Notes under the pieces: model-generated
Database searches by the model: none
What the model saw: only the letters and a program-made list of their open reading frames with translations
Told to the model about the DNA's origin: nothing
Shown: positions 11,757-22,400 of the stretch, piece after piece
How the letters are laid out: each line of letters begins with the position of its first letter
Position numbering within the stretch: the stretch's first letter is position 1
From: Hepsetus odoe
Taxonomy: Eukaryota > Chordata > Actinopteri > Characiformes > Hepsetidae
Direction of reading: 5' to 3'
NCBI GenBank assembly: GCA_017165825.1
Contig: CM029393.1
Span: 4,580,468 to 4,644,467, forward strand
DNA length: 64,000 nt
Translations under genes and position numbers: made by a program

Positions 11757-11985
11757 TGTATTTGGGTTTGGACATGTCCAGGGGAGAGATGAGGATTATA
11801 TTGGGAGGAGGATGTTGAAGATGGAGCTGCCAGGAAAGAGGAAAAGAGGAAGACCAAAGAGGAGGTTTTGTGAGATGTGGTGAGGGAGGACATGCAGGTG
11901 TTCGGTTTGAAGGAGGAAAATGCAGAGGACAGGAAGAAACGGAAACGAATGATGCTGTGGTGACGCCTAAACGAGAGCAGCCAAA
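11757..11985 (+). repeat. LINE 3' fragment abutting a SINE
   Basis: Encodes the C-terminal block in broken form (FGFGHVQGRDEDYIGRRML-like), then the AGGAAAAGAGGAAGACC basic stretch and the tail GTGGTGACGCCTAAACG. It belongs to the same family as the copies at 2.2-4.7 kb and 37.8 kb. The minus-strand ORF at 11738-12061 is its shadow. Confidence 0.8.
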
Positions 11986-12119
11986 AGATGTCTGGAAAAT
12001 GAGTAGACGGTTTGTAGTTTACAGGCAATGCAATTAAAGCATAGTAAAGTTCCTTTAGCAAGTTTTGTATTTGTGATTATTAATCTGCAGTAATTACTGG
12101 CCTGTTGTACTGCATTAAG

Positions 12120-13600
12120 GCAGCTTAACATTTTCAATGTAACAGTGCCACCAAGTGGCGTTCAGTGTAACTACACAATATGCTCCAGTCATTTGGAAAA
12201 ATACAGAAGATGCTTAAATACATCACTGCCAAGTCAAGCAGACGTAATTTAATTCATCCTAAAGCTTCTGATCTCCTGAGGCACACAGCAGGTGCAGGAA
12301 GTGTGCCTTGGCAAACAGGTTTAAGCTTTGTGTCAAAGGCCATCGTTCTGTAAAGCTGCATTCATGGGCTGATCATCATATTCGCACAAAGTTAAATATA
12401 CTTGTCTGTAAACCCTGCCAGCTACATCCTAAAAACAACATTAGCCCAGATTATCCTTATTTTAAGCAGCTGCTCAGCTTGCGGCAAGTGGAACTCTGAC
12501 TTCATTAAAATTTGGCTTCAGCAGCTCTGCCTAATTAGAGTTAAACTGCCTCATACATCACTGGAAACCTCATTTAGCTGATGAACGGCGCATGAGCACG
12601 GCAGCACTTTTAGCTGAGCTCATGCTTGAGCTGTAGGCTGGGCATGGACAAAGCAACCATGAGCCATTCACCTCTACAAACCAACAGAGGTGAGAAAAAT
12701 CAATAGAGACAAATAAACCCCTCAGCCAGGACTTTGGAGTCTACTCTCACTCAACATCAAGTACTTTCCTTGCCAAGATTAGGGAGAGAGCACCATGTAC
12801 TTGACATGATTAAATCAAAGGAGACAAAAGAAAGAGCAGCAGAGGTCGACTGCGATGGACTGGCTTCACAAATGTGCACTTTTGCTCTAGAAGGTCGCAA
12901 GAGACTTCAGTGAAAAATGTTTCCTTTAATGGCTGAAATGCAACAGGGCAATCCTGTCTACAAAATTGTGTTACATTGTGCTGGACTTTTATTGCTGTGG
13001 TTTTATGACATTTTAATGACTATATACTGATAATGAATAGTCAAACAGTTGCTTATTTTGCTAACTTATCTGACATTAGTGCACTGACATGAGCCATTGC
13101 TTGCAGACTCAAGCTGATCACAGCCTACCACAGTCACTTAAAGTAGCATCTACTGTTACCTCTACGTCTTTTTGTATGACTTCTTTCTATACAGAAACAT
13201 TAGCTCTATATCCACCCTTTATGACCATAAAATACTGCTCATAAATTCACATTATTACACAACAGCTTAATACAAGTTACGTGGCACGTCTCCTATAAAT
13301 ACTGTGTGAGATTTGAGAATCAAACTATACATATAGCTGATGAGATGTGAAGAAACAGTCAGATATTCATATGCTAAAGAGCAAATGCACAATTCATCAC
13401 AAAACATTTTGCACAAACTGCAGGCACAAAAACAGCTGACACAAAGAGTAACATGATTAGGCTACCTCAACTGTGTACTGTTCTGGTTATAAATCTCACT
13501 TGTGAAAAAAAAGAAAAAGAAAATGCCACTTTGCAGAAAGAATACTTAAGAGGAATCAAGAGAATTGGGAACCTGACAGTCATGTATAGCTACAAAAAAT
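12120..13600. other. Unique sequence downstream of klhdc8a
   Basis: No coding feature. The part at 12120-12680 keeps CpGs (GAACGGCGCATGAGCACGGC) and has TAATTA-type cores (CTAATTAGAGTTAAAC), so it may be conserved non-coding DNA. The rest is AT-rich. Confidence 0.3.
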
Positions 13601-13617
13601 AACCTGCAAATGCACAA

Positions 13618-13643
13618 GATGTATGTATATGTATGTGTATGTA

Positions 13644-13688
<45 letters not shown>

Positions 13689-13720
13689 CACACACACACA
13701 TACATACACACACACACCTT
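13618..13720. repeat. Compound TATG/TA/CA microsatellite
   Basis: About 100 bp of alternating purine-pyrimidine repeat: TATG units, then (TA)n, then two (CA)n blocks separated by CATA. It lies directly downstream of the klhdc8a poly(A) signal. On the transcribed minus strand the CA blocks read as GT and could act as the downstream polyadenylation element. Confidence 0.95.
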
Positions 13721-13755
13721 TTCTGAAAATCTAACATGCTTGTACTCTGCAACTA

Positions 13756-13761
13756 TTTATT
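13756..13761 (-). terminator. Poly(A) signal AATAAA of klhdc8a
   Basis: AATAAA on the minus strand lies 270 nt downstream of the stop codon and is the first canonical hexamer after it. About 40 nt further downstream the transcript strand becomes a GT-rich run (13680-13718), which fits a downstream GU element. Cleavage is expected near 13735-13745, giving a 3' UTR of about 290 nt. Confidence 0.6.
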
Positions 13762-14030
13762 ACAATCCTACAAGGTAAGACCTTGGGTGTGGATTGTCTT
13801 TGCTATTTGAGTTGTAAAGCACAATGATGAGAGGTTACATCTGTCATGAAAAAAAAAAAAAGTCCCAAGAAGATTTTGTGCTTTGTTTAACAGGAGAAAC
13901 GGGACCTATTGAACGATGGCATTATCTTCCTATTAAAAAGAGTAGAATCTCCAACACTACAGTTGGCAAGCTTGTTCAGTACTCTACTGACTCACTGAAG
14001 GCAACTTTTCTTGGGCTAAAGTATGTATGG

Positions 14031-14233
14031 CTAAAGAATCTCTTCCTCCTTCACATAAAGAATCTCATGGGCTGAGCTTGGGATTTGATTGACGCCGCCA
14101 ACCACCAACAGACGGTCACGGATCACGATGGTGGATGCTGAGCAGCGAGGTGTTGCCATTGTGGCCAGACTTTCCCACTTTCTCTTTTCAGGATGAAAGG
14201 CCTCAACAGTGTCCAGCACTGAGGGCTGATGAC
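14031..14233 (-). CDS. klhdc8a: klhdc8a exon 6 (terminal coding exon, residues 288-354)
   Basis: The acceptor CTCTCATAG precedes 14233. The exon encodes GHQPSVLDTVEAFHPEK, a KWESL strand with tryptophan 307, MATPRCSAS and the last double glycine at 333-334 (VVGGVNQ). It ends in an acidic tail, KEEEIL, before TAG at 14033-14031. The DTVEAFHP and TPRCS blocks match KLHDC8A. The acidic C-terminal tail is probably lineage-specific; the human tail, as I recall it, differs. Confidence 0.9.
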
Positions 14234-14376
14234 CTATGAGAGCATAACATAATATAATAAATTACATATACGATATCAATATAGTCTATGTTGTTTCTTT
14301 ACTAACAGTACATTAAGGTGGGGCATTAATGTGAAAATGTAGTTACTTTATGACACTTTTAAATCATTCAACAGTA

Positions 14377-14416
<40 letters not shown>

Positions 14417-17400
14417 AGCAGACATAATATGGCAACAATAAAATTAGTTCCAAACAGAAAGGTAGAACACAAAGAAGAGTTTCTTATTTAGCATTATTTA
14501 ATGTTATCAAGAACAAATAGATTGGGTTATCCAGTTAGTTCCTTGACACTAGTTCTGACAGTGACACAACTAGTCACTGTTTATACCAGGGGTGCCCAAA
14601 TATTCTGTCTTGAGGAGCAAAATGCAATTAATGTGTTTTAGATTAATAAAAAGGATATAACTAGTCAATATAAAAAAGTAATAAACTCAACAGATAATGA
14701 TAAACCTAGACTTAAGTTCAAATAGGTTAACAAAAGTAATGTATACGGTGTATAATTTGTGCACAAGATAAAAGCATTGCCAGTGGTTACCTGAAGGCAG
14801 TTTTGGGTTCTTTTTGACAGTTTGGGCAGTTCTGATCTCCATAGGGAGCTAGTTCTAGCTGTGGCCAGCAGAATGGCTCTGCCATTACACTATATTTATA
14901 CCTTTTTTGTTACTAAAATAATTCTTCCTTGTGATAATACAGATTTAATATGAGAATGAAATAGGTTACTTTTTCATAAAAATGGGCTTGATCTCTAAGA
15001 TATAGAATGGCAGGCCTTGGCAGGCCAAGCAAGCATCGTCATGGACCAACTTTGTTTGCTGTTAACTATAACACATCACCTTATCACCCAACCCTTGAGC
15101 ACAACTACTATTTTTGCTTATGATTCATTTGTCCTTTTTGGCAATGTGACTTACCCAGTCCACCTGCCACAACCATCCTGCCTCGTATTATGGCTGCGGC
15201 AAAGTCTGCCCGTTTGGTTTTCATGGACACTGTGTCTTCAGACCTCATCCATGATCCTGCAGAAAACATAATTTGTCATTACTCTAAAGTCACTTTTGCA
15301 CTACAGTATATTAAACTATATTAATATTAACTCAGTTTTGTTTTTTTAAATCAGTACAGAATGAGCTGTCAACCTATGTTATATACAGATCAGCCACAAC
15401 ATCAAAACTGGCAGATGAAGTAAATAGTATTCACACCTTCACATTCACGTGACTCACACTATGCAATTTCTACAAGACAATAATATATTTATTGTAATAT
15501 TGCAGCATCACTATTTCAACTAACCTTGGAACAATAATCTATTATTCTCATGCCAGACCTAATAAATCTTTTGAACTTTTTTTAAACACTGGTCACTAAA
15601 TGCAGAATCAGAAATAATACTGAGTACTATCTCTGTTTCTGCTGCAAGGCACTCTGTTCTGTCACACTGTGTTGGGCACTCTGTGTAGTTACCTAAAAAC
15701 TTGTGTCCTTTAATGCTGTCTTCTGTTTTGCAGCTGGTCTACGAGGAATGTAGTTATATTGTACTATGTACTGCTTGTAGCCTAGTGGTTAGGGAGCTGA
15801 CCCCAGGATCTCAAGGTCATGGGTTTGAATCCCAGACTAGTACGTTGACATGAGGTACCCTTGAGCAAGGTACCGTCCCCATCACTGCCCCCCGGGTGCT
15901 TTAAATAGCTCCCCCCTGCTGCACGGTGTGAATTTCATTGTGTCTCACTGTTTGCTGTGTTTCACAATGACAAAACAGTCACTTTCACTTTATATGTTTA
16001 AAACAAATATAAAAACCTACTTGACTTGATTATCTTATATAAATATTACCTGTCAGAAGGTAAATACTAATACATGCCACACAGCAGCTTTGTATGGGAT
16101 TAGTATGGGATTGGTGCCCATTGACCCATCTGTGGGAGGTCCTGTCCAAACTAGTCTGATCTTTGGAGGTCCCCCCAAAACATAAAGCAGATAGTTCTAA
16201 CTTCTTGGTTCCAGATATAACAGCAGTCTTCTTAGATCTTATTTGTTCAGCTGGCAGAGGGAAAAAGTATGTAATATTAAGTGGCTGGTTATAATGTAAT
16301 GGCTGATCATATATAAAGTTTCTTAGTTCATCTTTTTTAAATAAAGTGCTTTTAAATCTTTGGGCTGATGAGCGTAATTAATGTTATGTTTCCTTTCTGA
16401 AACTGCTAATCTTAATGACCATTATAAAAAAACTGTCTAAAGTATGATGCAGAATATGTGATGTGAATAAAAATGTGTCTTTGAAGCAAACAGAGGCTCC
16501 TGTTGGGGAGGCGTCTCAAGATTAGAGTCTGTTTACTTCTTGATTAGAGCTGACAAAACGGATTCCGTTTTGTGGGAGCGCTAATAGCTAAGCTGATGCC
16601 TGCAGTAATGACTATAAGGACAATTTTTCAGAAAAGCACTGAGTCAGAACACTTTAACTGTGTTGAGGAGGAAGAGCTGAGCTTCTCTGCCCTCTGCATG
16701 TCACAGATGTAGTACATTCATTTGGCATATTATTTACACTTCCCATTCTATTTAGGTGCCAAAAAGTACCCCTCCAAGCCAAAAGCCAACGAAACAGTTA
16801 TAAAACAATGATGACTGCTTGCAAGATGCCAGCACCTAAAGCCATTTGGATCTGCTTTTTAGGCTTCTACATCTATAATGCTGTAACTTTCTGCTGCGTC
16901 CTGGTGTGCTGCAGCTGTAATAGAGCAATTCTAGTCCTAATGACTTTCCCCAGTCTGTTATTCATCTGAAGGATGATAAAGCAAAGTGCTGCTCTTCATA
17001 ATCATTCCTGACTGTGGCCAGTGGTCCCCATTTGCTTTTTGAGTTAATTTATTGGTTTGGCTTGGTTGGTTGAGTCTCATCTATGGTGCCCGCCGTGACA
17101 AAGAAAGGAGAAGCATGGCAACGATGCTGATTGCAATTCTTGGCAAACTCGACTTACTCAGCAGTTGGCCAAAACCTCTGTCTTTTGTTTTGCATGGTGG
17201 TAACAACACTATTAATTCTTCTAAATTCAACCCAGTTACTAAATCCAAATTTAAAAAATTGGTGAAGAAACAGTTTGGTTCCTTAATACTGCAGAGCAAT
17301 CTGCTAGTATACTGCACTGCCCTTCTCCTGCAGCTTAATTAATAGAAAAATGTCACCAAAATGGGCTTTATGATAACGAACACATCCATCTTGCTTATGG

Positions 17401-19799
17401 AGTGTGATTTTCCTAAGATCCTACTATCGGTACGTCAGGCGTAGCGTGAAAACGGCTGAACAGATGGACTCAATCAGGATGAGCTAAAAAGAGCTACAGC
17501 TCTGTAAATAAGGGATAGCAATCTGGTTCTGAATAGCTTCACTGAAACACCCTCCTGCCATACACGCAATGCGGACCCAGATTGTATCGGCTAGTTATAT
17601 TAGATTGGGAAAGTTGTGTGAACGGGGATTTTATTGCCGCTGGCGGATCTAGGCTGAGGGAAATTAGATATCAGGGTTTAATCTCCCAGACTCCCTCTGC
17701 GTGTGCCTCCAACACCTGTTGAGTGACACACGCTGTGGTAATGGAATAATTAAAAAAAGATAAATGATTTATTACTGTACTGTGTGCAATGAGCAGAAGG
17801 TTTGAAAATGACCCCCTATTTTTTTGCCCACACAGGATAGTAGGTTTATTTTTTGTGCTACCTTCAGGGCTCCAGAAAAAAAGGGTGTATGTGCAATTTT
17901 CTCGCTTGCTGAGCCTGATTAGAAATGATCGTATTTGAACGGAAACGGTAAGGAAGAAAACCAAGAGGCAAGTACCTGCAGAGAAATCAATAACTCATTT
18001 CAGTAGGCCTTACATTTTGTCACACCTTGTTTCTTCTCATCATCTTTTTTCTATTTTGAGTTAATCTGAATTGAAATTGAATAGAAAAGGGCAGAGTTAT
18101 CTCTGAATGCTAATGCAGACGTGAAGTAGTTTTGCAGTCTCTCAGCAACAAGAGCGTTTAGATTTCTAGACTTATTTTCAAACAGTTAAAGATGATAGAA
18201 AAACTAGTTGCTAAAAGTGTAATAATACATTTATTTTTTTTACATTTTTCACTCTGAGGACAAGTTTTAGTTATTATACATACAGTAAATGTCCCTGTGA
18301 AAAATGTTCTTATAAAAAAAAAAAAACCAACAAATCAGTAACACAAAAAGAAAAGAATGGACACAACACATGCTTCAATTTGAAAGTAAAAAAAAAAAAA
18401 AAAAAGGTCAGATTAAAGAGACTATATATTAAAGATACTAGTTTCAAACATATTTTTCTTTTCCTTGACACTGAACTGAAATCATAATCCTAGTCATGTC
18501 CAGTACATTACCTTGGTTGGGATCAAAAATGTTAACATTCTTGGTGAACTTAGAGCTCTGATGAATCCCTCCTTGTCGAAGCCCTCCTAGCCAGCAGAGG
18601 CATCCCTCGTTATCCCATACTACTCCAGAGTAGGATCTCTTACAGGGCAGGCTGGGCAAAGAAGACCAGGTGCGACTATCCATGTCAAAGACTTCAAAAG
18701 TTTTCACTGAGCGCTTACATTGACGGCCACCTAGAGGGTAAGAGATTTTCAGTAAAATAGGCTGAACGACACAGAGACCAGCAAACACATGAGACATGCT
18801 TGAAATGCTCTGACAGGTGGAGAGAGACACACCAACCAAAAGAGTCTCTTAAACACTCCACACCCACCCCCACACCAACCTGCTACGTATATCTTGGATC
18901 CCTGAAGGCAAATGCTGGTATCATAGCGGGGAGTGGGCATGGGCGGCAGAAGAGCCCAGACGTCCTTGCGAAGGTCATACTGCTGCAGAATGCTTCTGGG
19001 CAGGAGGTCTGCCCCCATTCCCCCAACAGCAAAAGCTCTGCCATCTGATCAGACAAAAAGAGGGTGCAATATTTAACTTTCTTAAAACAATCAAACTAAA
19101 AAAAAGAAGTCAAGTAGATTCATTATATCTAAGAAACGGGACCATTTTGATTGTCAGTGATTAAAATCTGCCATGACGTTTTAATCAGAGGCTTACAGCC
19201 ACCTAATTTATTTTTGATGCATTTATCAATTGTGTTTGAGACCAGTAGTTACAAACAACTAAAAATAACATAAGCTATTTAAAATATTTAAACCACAAAG
19301 TAAGTGACATATCATCAGCAATAACCTTCCGTTTAGTTCTCAAACGTACTACATTGTAAAAGTCCAAATTTTTAAATTTATTTAGACCTTTAATAACTAA
19401 AAGTGCACTACCCTGAAAACAACCTTTATTAGTAATGGCGACTCCCATCAGCTCCTCCCTCAGCGAACACCTCTTCTTCCACTTGCCCTCCTCTGTATTG
19501 TAGACCTCCACAGTTTTCAGAGGGTGCTGGTCCTTCCCAACACCTCCCACTACCAGCAGTTGTTTGTTTAAGACAGCCACTGCAGCTCCTGCTCTTGCAG
19601 TAGGCATGGGAGGCAGGCTGACCCACTGGTCTACCTCTGGAGAATAGAGCTCAAGACAGCTGGTGGGTCTTCCAGCAGCATCACAGCCCCCCAGCATGTA
19701 CATCTGACCCCCCACCTCAGCCAGTGAGTGGTAGACACGTCCACTGGAGAGGCGGGCCAGGCTCTGCCAGTGGAACTCATGGGCCGAGGGCACTGCCAT
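14031..19799 (-). CDS. klhdc8a: Kelch-repeat protein KLHDC8A-like, complete CDS in five exons
   Basis: The CDS is the complement of 14031-14233, 15155-15256, 18512-18730, 18880-19044 and 19424-19799. It totals 1065 nt including TAG, or 354 residues, close to the roughly 350 residues I recall for vertebrate KLHDC8A and KLHDC8B. All junctions have GT-AG ends and all four introns are phase 1. The product is a bare kelch beta-propeller without BTB or BACK domains. Double glycines lie at residues 37-38, 85-86, 133-134, 181-182, 229-230, 285-286 and 333-334, with tryptophans at 59, 107, 155, 202 and 307. The N-terminus (MAVP, RVYHSL, GGCD, YSPEVDQW) resembles 8A more than 8B. Kelch propellers bind proteins, so no catalysis is expected. 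Family knowledge: human KLHDC8A is linked to glioma and 8B to the cytokinetic midbody. The role here is inferred. The 8A/8B choice rests on remembered homologues, not on an alignment. Confidence 0.9.
14234..15154 (-). other. klhdc8a intron 5
   Basis: A 921-bp intron with no coding signal. It contains the AGT trinucleotide microsatellite at 14373-14416 and a short low-complexity AT-rich stretch. The segment from 14585, reading ACCAGGGGTGCCCAAAT, resembles a common degraded fish repeat but is too short to classify. Confidence 0.7.
14373..14416. repeat. (AGT)n microsatellite
   Basis: Fourteen or so AGT/GTA units with one AGA interruption, inside intron 5 of klhdc8a. Confidence 0.95.
15155..15256 (-). 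CDS. klhdc8a: klhdc8a exon 5 (residues 254-288, kelch repeat 6)
   Basis: A short exon of 102 nt, phase 1 at both ends, with acceptor TTTTCTGCAG before 15256 and donor GG|GTAAGT after 15155. It encodes GSWMRSEDTVSMKTKRADFA, then the strand MVVAGGLG with double glycine 285-286. The KRADF and VAGGLG blocks are the expected family signature. The 3.26-kb intron between this exon and exon 4 carries a mariner-type element and unique sequence. Confidence 0.88.
15382..16314. mobile_element. Degenerate Tc1/mariner-type element in klhdc8a intron 4
   Basis: The two ends are inverted. The left end starts TATACAGATCAGCCACAACA and the right end, read in reverse, starts ATATATGATCAGCCATTAC. Inside each end are degraded copies of a family I recognise from fish genomes: AAAACTGGCAGATGAAGTAAA near the left end and CTTGGTTCCAGATATAACAG near the right. 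No open transposase remains. The middle is mostly lost and a SINE occupies 15768-15993. The direction of the original transposase appears to be left to right. Confidence 0.65.
15768..15993 (+). repeat. tRNA-derived SINE (family A), copy 1
   Basis: A polymerase III A-box-like TAGCCTAGTGGTTAGG and a B-box GGTTTGAATCCC head the unit. A body with GAGCAAGGTACC, CCCCGGGTGCTTT and CCCTGCTGCACGGTGTG follows, ending in CACTTTCACTTT. The same body recurs at 20546-20783 and, reversed, at 11592-11755. The copy lies inside the intronic mariner element, so it inserted later than that element. Confidence 0.88.
16490..17720. other. Unique, CpG-retaining intronic sequence (candidate conserved non-coding)
   Basis: This part of klhdc8a intron 4 shows no repeat signature. 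It keeps CpGs (GGCGTCTCAAG, GTACGTCAGGCGTAGCGTG) and has several TAAT and GATTA cores. Short ORFs at 17052-17342 and 17081-17317 overlap on opposite strands and show no family resemblance. An intronic enhancer is possible but rests on composition only. Confidence 0.3.
18388..18405. repeat. Poly(A) tract in klhdc8a intron 4
   Basis: An 18-A run about 110 bp downstream of exon 4 on the gene's strand, with another shorter A-run near 18316. These are low-complexity intronic sequence. Confidence 0.85.
18512..18730 (-). CDS. klhdc8a: klhdc8a exon 4 (residues 181-254, kelch repeats 4-5)
   Basis: The acceptor CCCTCTAG precedes 18730 and the donor CAAG|GTAATG follows 18512. The exon is 219 nt and symmetric in phase 1. 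It encodes GGRQCKRSVKTFEVFDMDSR, then TW (residues 201-202), SLP, and the fifth double glycine at 229-230 within WLGGLRQGG, ending NIFDPNQG. The FEVFD and GGLRQG blocks are typical of KLHDC8 proteins. It lies only 149 nt downstream of exon 3 across a short intron. Confidence 0.9.
18880..19044 (-). CDS. klhdc8a: klhdc8a exon 3 (residues 126-181, kelch repeats 3-4)
   Basis: The acceptor CTGATCAG precedes 19044 and the donor GCAG|GTTGGT follows 18880. The exon is 165 nt with phase 1 at both ends. It encodes GGMG (double glycine 133-134), YDLRKDVW with tryptophan 155, MPTPRY and the strand GSKIYVAG that leads into the fourth double glycine. The signature MPTPRY followed by GSKIYV matches the family. 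The codon for glycine 181 is split across the intron. Confidence 0.9.
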
Positions 19800-19855
19800 T
19801 ACCCCGACTGAGTATGCTGGCTTCTCAGCAGCAGGAATGTGCCTTTGACAGCAAT
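19424..19855 (-). CDS. klhdc8a: klhdc8a exon 2 (first coding exon, residues 1-125)
   Basis: The acceptor follows a pyrimidine-rich stretch ending in TTTAG, so the exon starts at 19855 on the minus strand. The ATG is at 19799-19797, after 56 nt of 5' untranslated sequence. It is the only start that gives the family N-terminus (MAVPSAHEFHW), so I prefer it. The exon encodes kelch repeats 1 and 2, with double glycines at residues 37-38 and 85-86 and tryptophans at 59 and 107. The donor is AAAG|GTTGTT at 19424/19423, a weak site supported by the frame: joined to exon 3 it reads NKDGRAFAVGGMG without an indel. Reading through the donor gives an unrelated tail. Confidence 0.9.
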
Positions 19856-20269
19856 CTAAAGGGATTGATGGGAAAGGTGTCAGTAATATCAGGAATATAA
19901 CACTTTGTTCAAGCTAGAACTACATGACATTAAAATATAGTCTCATTGTGATATCTTGTAAGGATCATCGTCTCACATAATGCAGTTGTGATTGAAATTA
20001 TTAAGCACTTTATTATTATTTATTATTGAGAATTTTCTATGATTTTGCACCAGTTTACATAAAACATCAATAGATATAATAGATGATAATGAAATCCATT
20101 TAAACAGATGAAAATTAGACAAAAATAATACACTCTGCCCTCTGTTTTTAGAGGAAAATGATCCACTATCTCATAACTGTGAAAAGCAAAAGTAGCCTTT
20201 GCTTGTAGTATCTTAAACAGCAAGAACTGCCACTATATGTTTCCAGTAACCGATGATCAGTCCTGCACA

Positions 20270-20470
20270 ACAGCTTGGATGGCAAGTCATCCTGGCCCAG
20301 AATCAGAAAAACTGACCCAAACCATGATACTACCACCATAATTCACTGACTGTGTTTGGTTATTATGCTGAAAGTGTTTTCTTCAAATGCATTTCATTTC
20401 AAGTATTTTGGTCTCATTCATCCACACAAATATTTGCAATATGTGCATCATTTCTACTGTGTTAATGACA
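20270..20470 (-). mobile_element. Tc1-like transposon remnant
   Basis: The stretch with GACCCAAACCATGATACTAC and the following CCATAATTCACTGACTG resembles the minus-strand DDE region of common fish Tc1 elements, recalled from memory. It is badly decayed and has no recognisable terminal repeats or ORF. Confidence 0.45.
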
Positions 20471-20545
20471 GGGCTTTCACTTGACTTGACACATTTAATA
20501 TGGGATAATTTCACTCAATAAATAAGTTACCATGCTTCTTTTTCA

Positions 20546-20783
20546 GGGCAGCGGTGGCCTAGTGGTTAGTTGGCCACAGAATCTGAAGATTGTGTGTTCA
20601 AGCCCCTTACCAGTAGGTTGCCCTGAGGTACCCATGAGCAAGGTACCATCCCCGTCCCTACTCCCCGGGTGCTTTTATAGCTGCCCCCTGCTGCACGGTG
20701 TGTGTTTGTGCATGGGTTAAATGCAGAAGTACAATTTCCTTGTGGTTCACTGTGTGTTCTCACAATGACAATAGTCACTTTCA
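20546..20783 (+). repeat. tRNA-derived SINE (family A), copy 2, with target duplications
   Basis: The head GGCAGCGGTGGCCTAGTGG (A-box) is followed by GTGTTCAAGCCCC (B-box). The body is the same as at 15768-15993: GAGCAAGGTACC, CCCCGGGTGCTTTTATAG and CTGCTGCACGGTGTG. The octamer CTTTTTCA flanks it at 20538-20545 and 20784-20791, a plausible target-site duplication. Confidence 0.88.
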
Positions 20784-21639
20784 CTTTTTCACTCCCCCCA
20801 TCTCAATTATTGAAGTGCATTGTACTTATTTAGATGCCATGAGGTTATAGTAATTCTGAAACGCAGAAAATCCTGGAGTTCACAAACTTTCAAGCACAAA
20901 TGTACCTTCTGGCATTCATTATTTATATTTTTGAATCACAAAAAAACCTAAATTCATCAAAACATTCTCACATACCCATTTTAAATGACTGAGCTTGATC
21001 AGAAAGCACATAGCTTACAATGAAACTACCTTTTTAGATTCAGAATATCAACATTAAAAAAAATCCAGTTTCACAATACAGATTACCAAATTACCAAATC
21101 AAGCACTTTTTTTCCAAGCAAACAATTACCTATGAATTTGAATGTGATTTTATCAAATATACACAAATGCATTGACATTTCAGGATAAAAGAACATTTAT
21201 CAATATACTATCTGTAACAAGACCTGTTATCCTAATGGATCTCATTCAATTCACACCTCAATGCAATTAAATCATTTCACTATTCAACCTACGCAGGCTC
21301 TTGTTACCCCCTTTAAATGATATTCATGCAGATGCACAGTGTACATTTGTTCAGGTGTTAGAGGAAGTGACAGGGAGAGAGAGGGAGGGTGATGGTGAAA
21401 GAGAAATAGAAGAAAAACTTGAACATCACGGTTGTTGATGCAATCGATTTTGCACGGCTGTTCTGCTGTGGCCCTCTTCAGCTGTGTACACAATTAGCCT
21501 GAAGTGGGCTGTTGTACCACAGCTTAACATCCATCAGTAACCAAGCAACCACCTTTTCCACCTCCCTCACTTCTCCCTTATTCCCTTGCTTATACCCAGC
21601 AATGACTCCCTTGTTTACCCTTTTACAAGGGCACCTACA

Positions 21640-22400
21640 AGGAGACATCAAAGGAATACTCTAATTCCACAGAGCCTTTTGCAAACCAACGAACAACGTC
21701 ATGGATTTCTCATTACAGCGGCGCCATTTCAGCAGAGACCCTCGCTCCGTTAGCATGACATGGCACCAGGCTTCGGCACTCATCAAAGTCAAACCTAATT
21801 AATATTGGATGGTGTATTCAGCTCTGAACTTACCCCACTGAGGCACCGGCACAGCTACGCAGGGCTTGGCTATGTGTAAACACATGAGGCAAACAAACCA
21901 TTTTATATTCCCCCCTAACTCCAAAGTCTCACGTCAGTATTTGCCTTTTAGGCAGATGGCTGGTCCCAGAAGGGCATCACCGAAAACTTGATTACTGAAG
22001 AGCCACGTTTGGCAGCTGTCTTTACATTGTGAGGCATCTAATTGTACTGTAATAATGATTTGACTAGCTTATTACAGGTGGAGAGCTCTGGGCCTCTGGT
22101 GATTTAGAGAGAGAGTGTTAAGTATGTGGGGACTCCTGGAAGTGGCGAGCACTTAATCAAGCTCAATCATGCTGTAAATGAGGTGGGCTCTCTCCCTCGC
22201 TTTCCCTCTCTCTTAGACCATAAATCTCCCTCTCTCTTACTGCATTGGAGAATGCCGTGTTCATTTTCCAACATGTAATGCTACCCAAGGTCCGGTGGCT
22301 GACAGGACAGGACGCTTTTAATCCGAGCTTAATCCAAAGACATTTTCAATCTGTTGAAACAGAACCTCATCAGGTTTACCACTAATGCTGTCTTAGACCT
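21640..22400. promoter_or_regulatory. Candidate conserved non-coding block in klhdc8a intron 1
   Basis: Unique sequence with retained CpGs (GCGGCGCCATTTCAGC) and clustered TAAT or ATTA cores (TCTAATTGTACTGTAATAAT, CCTAATTAATATT). It has no repeat, no long ORF and a composition unlike the flanking AT-rich DNA. Enhancer function is inference only. Confidence 0.3.

Noticed and set aside
13618..13720. CRISPR-like or other functional tandem array
   Set aside because: These are simple dinucleotide and tetranucleotide repeats without spacers, and the window is eukaryotic.
18749..19018. 89-codon ORF extending klhdc8a exon 3
   Set aside because: Past residue YVAG it reads into the intron. The family sequence continues only in exon 4 after the GT donor.
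14031..19799. Assignment of the kelch gene to klhdc8b
   Set aside because: The length would fit either, but the N-terminal and C-terminal blocks (MAVP, YSPEVDQW, DTVEAFHPEK, GGVNQ) resemble 8A better. A phylogeny would settle it.
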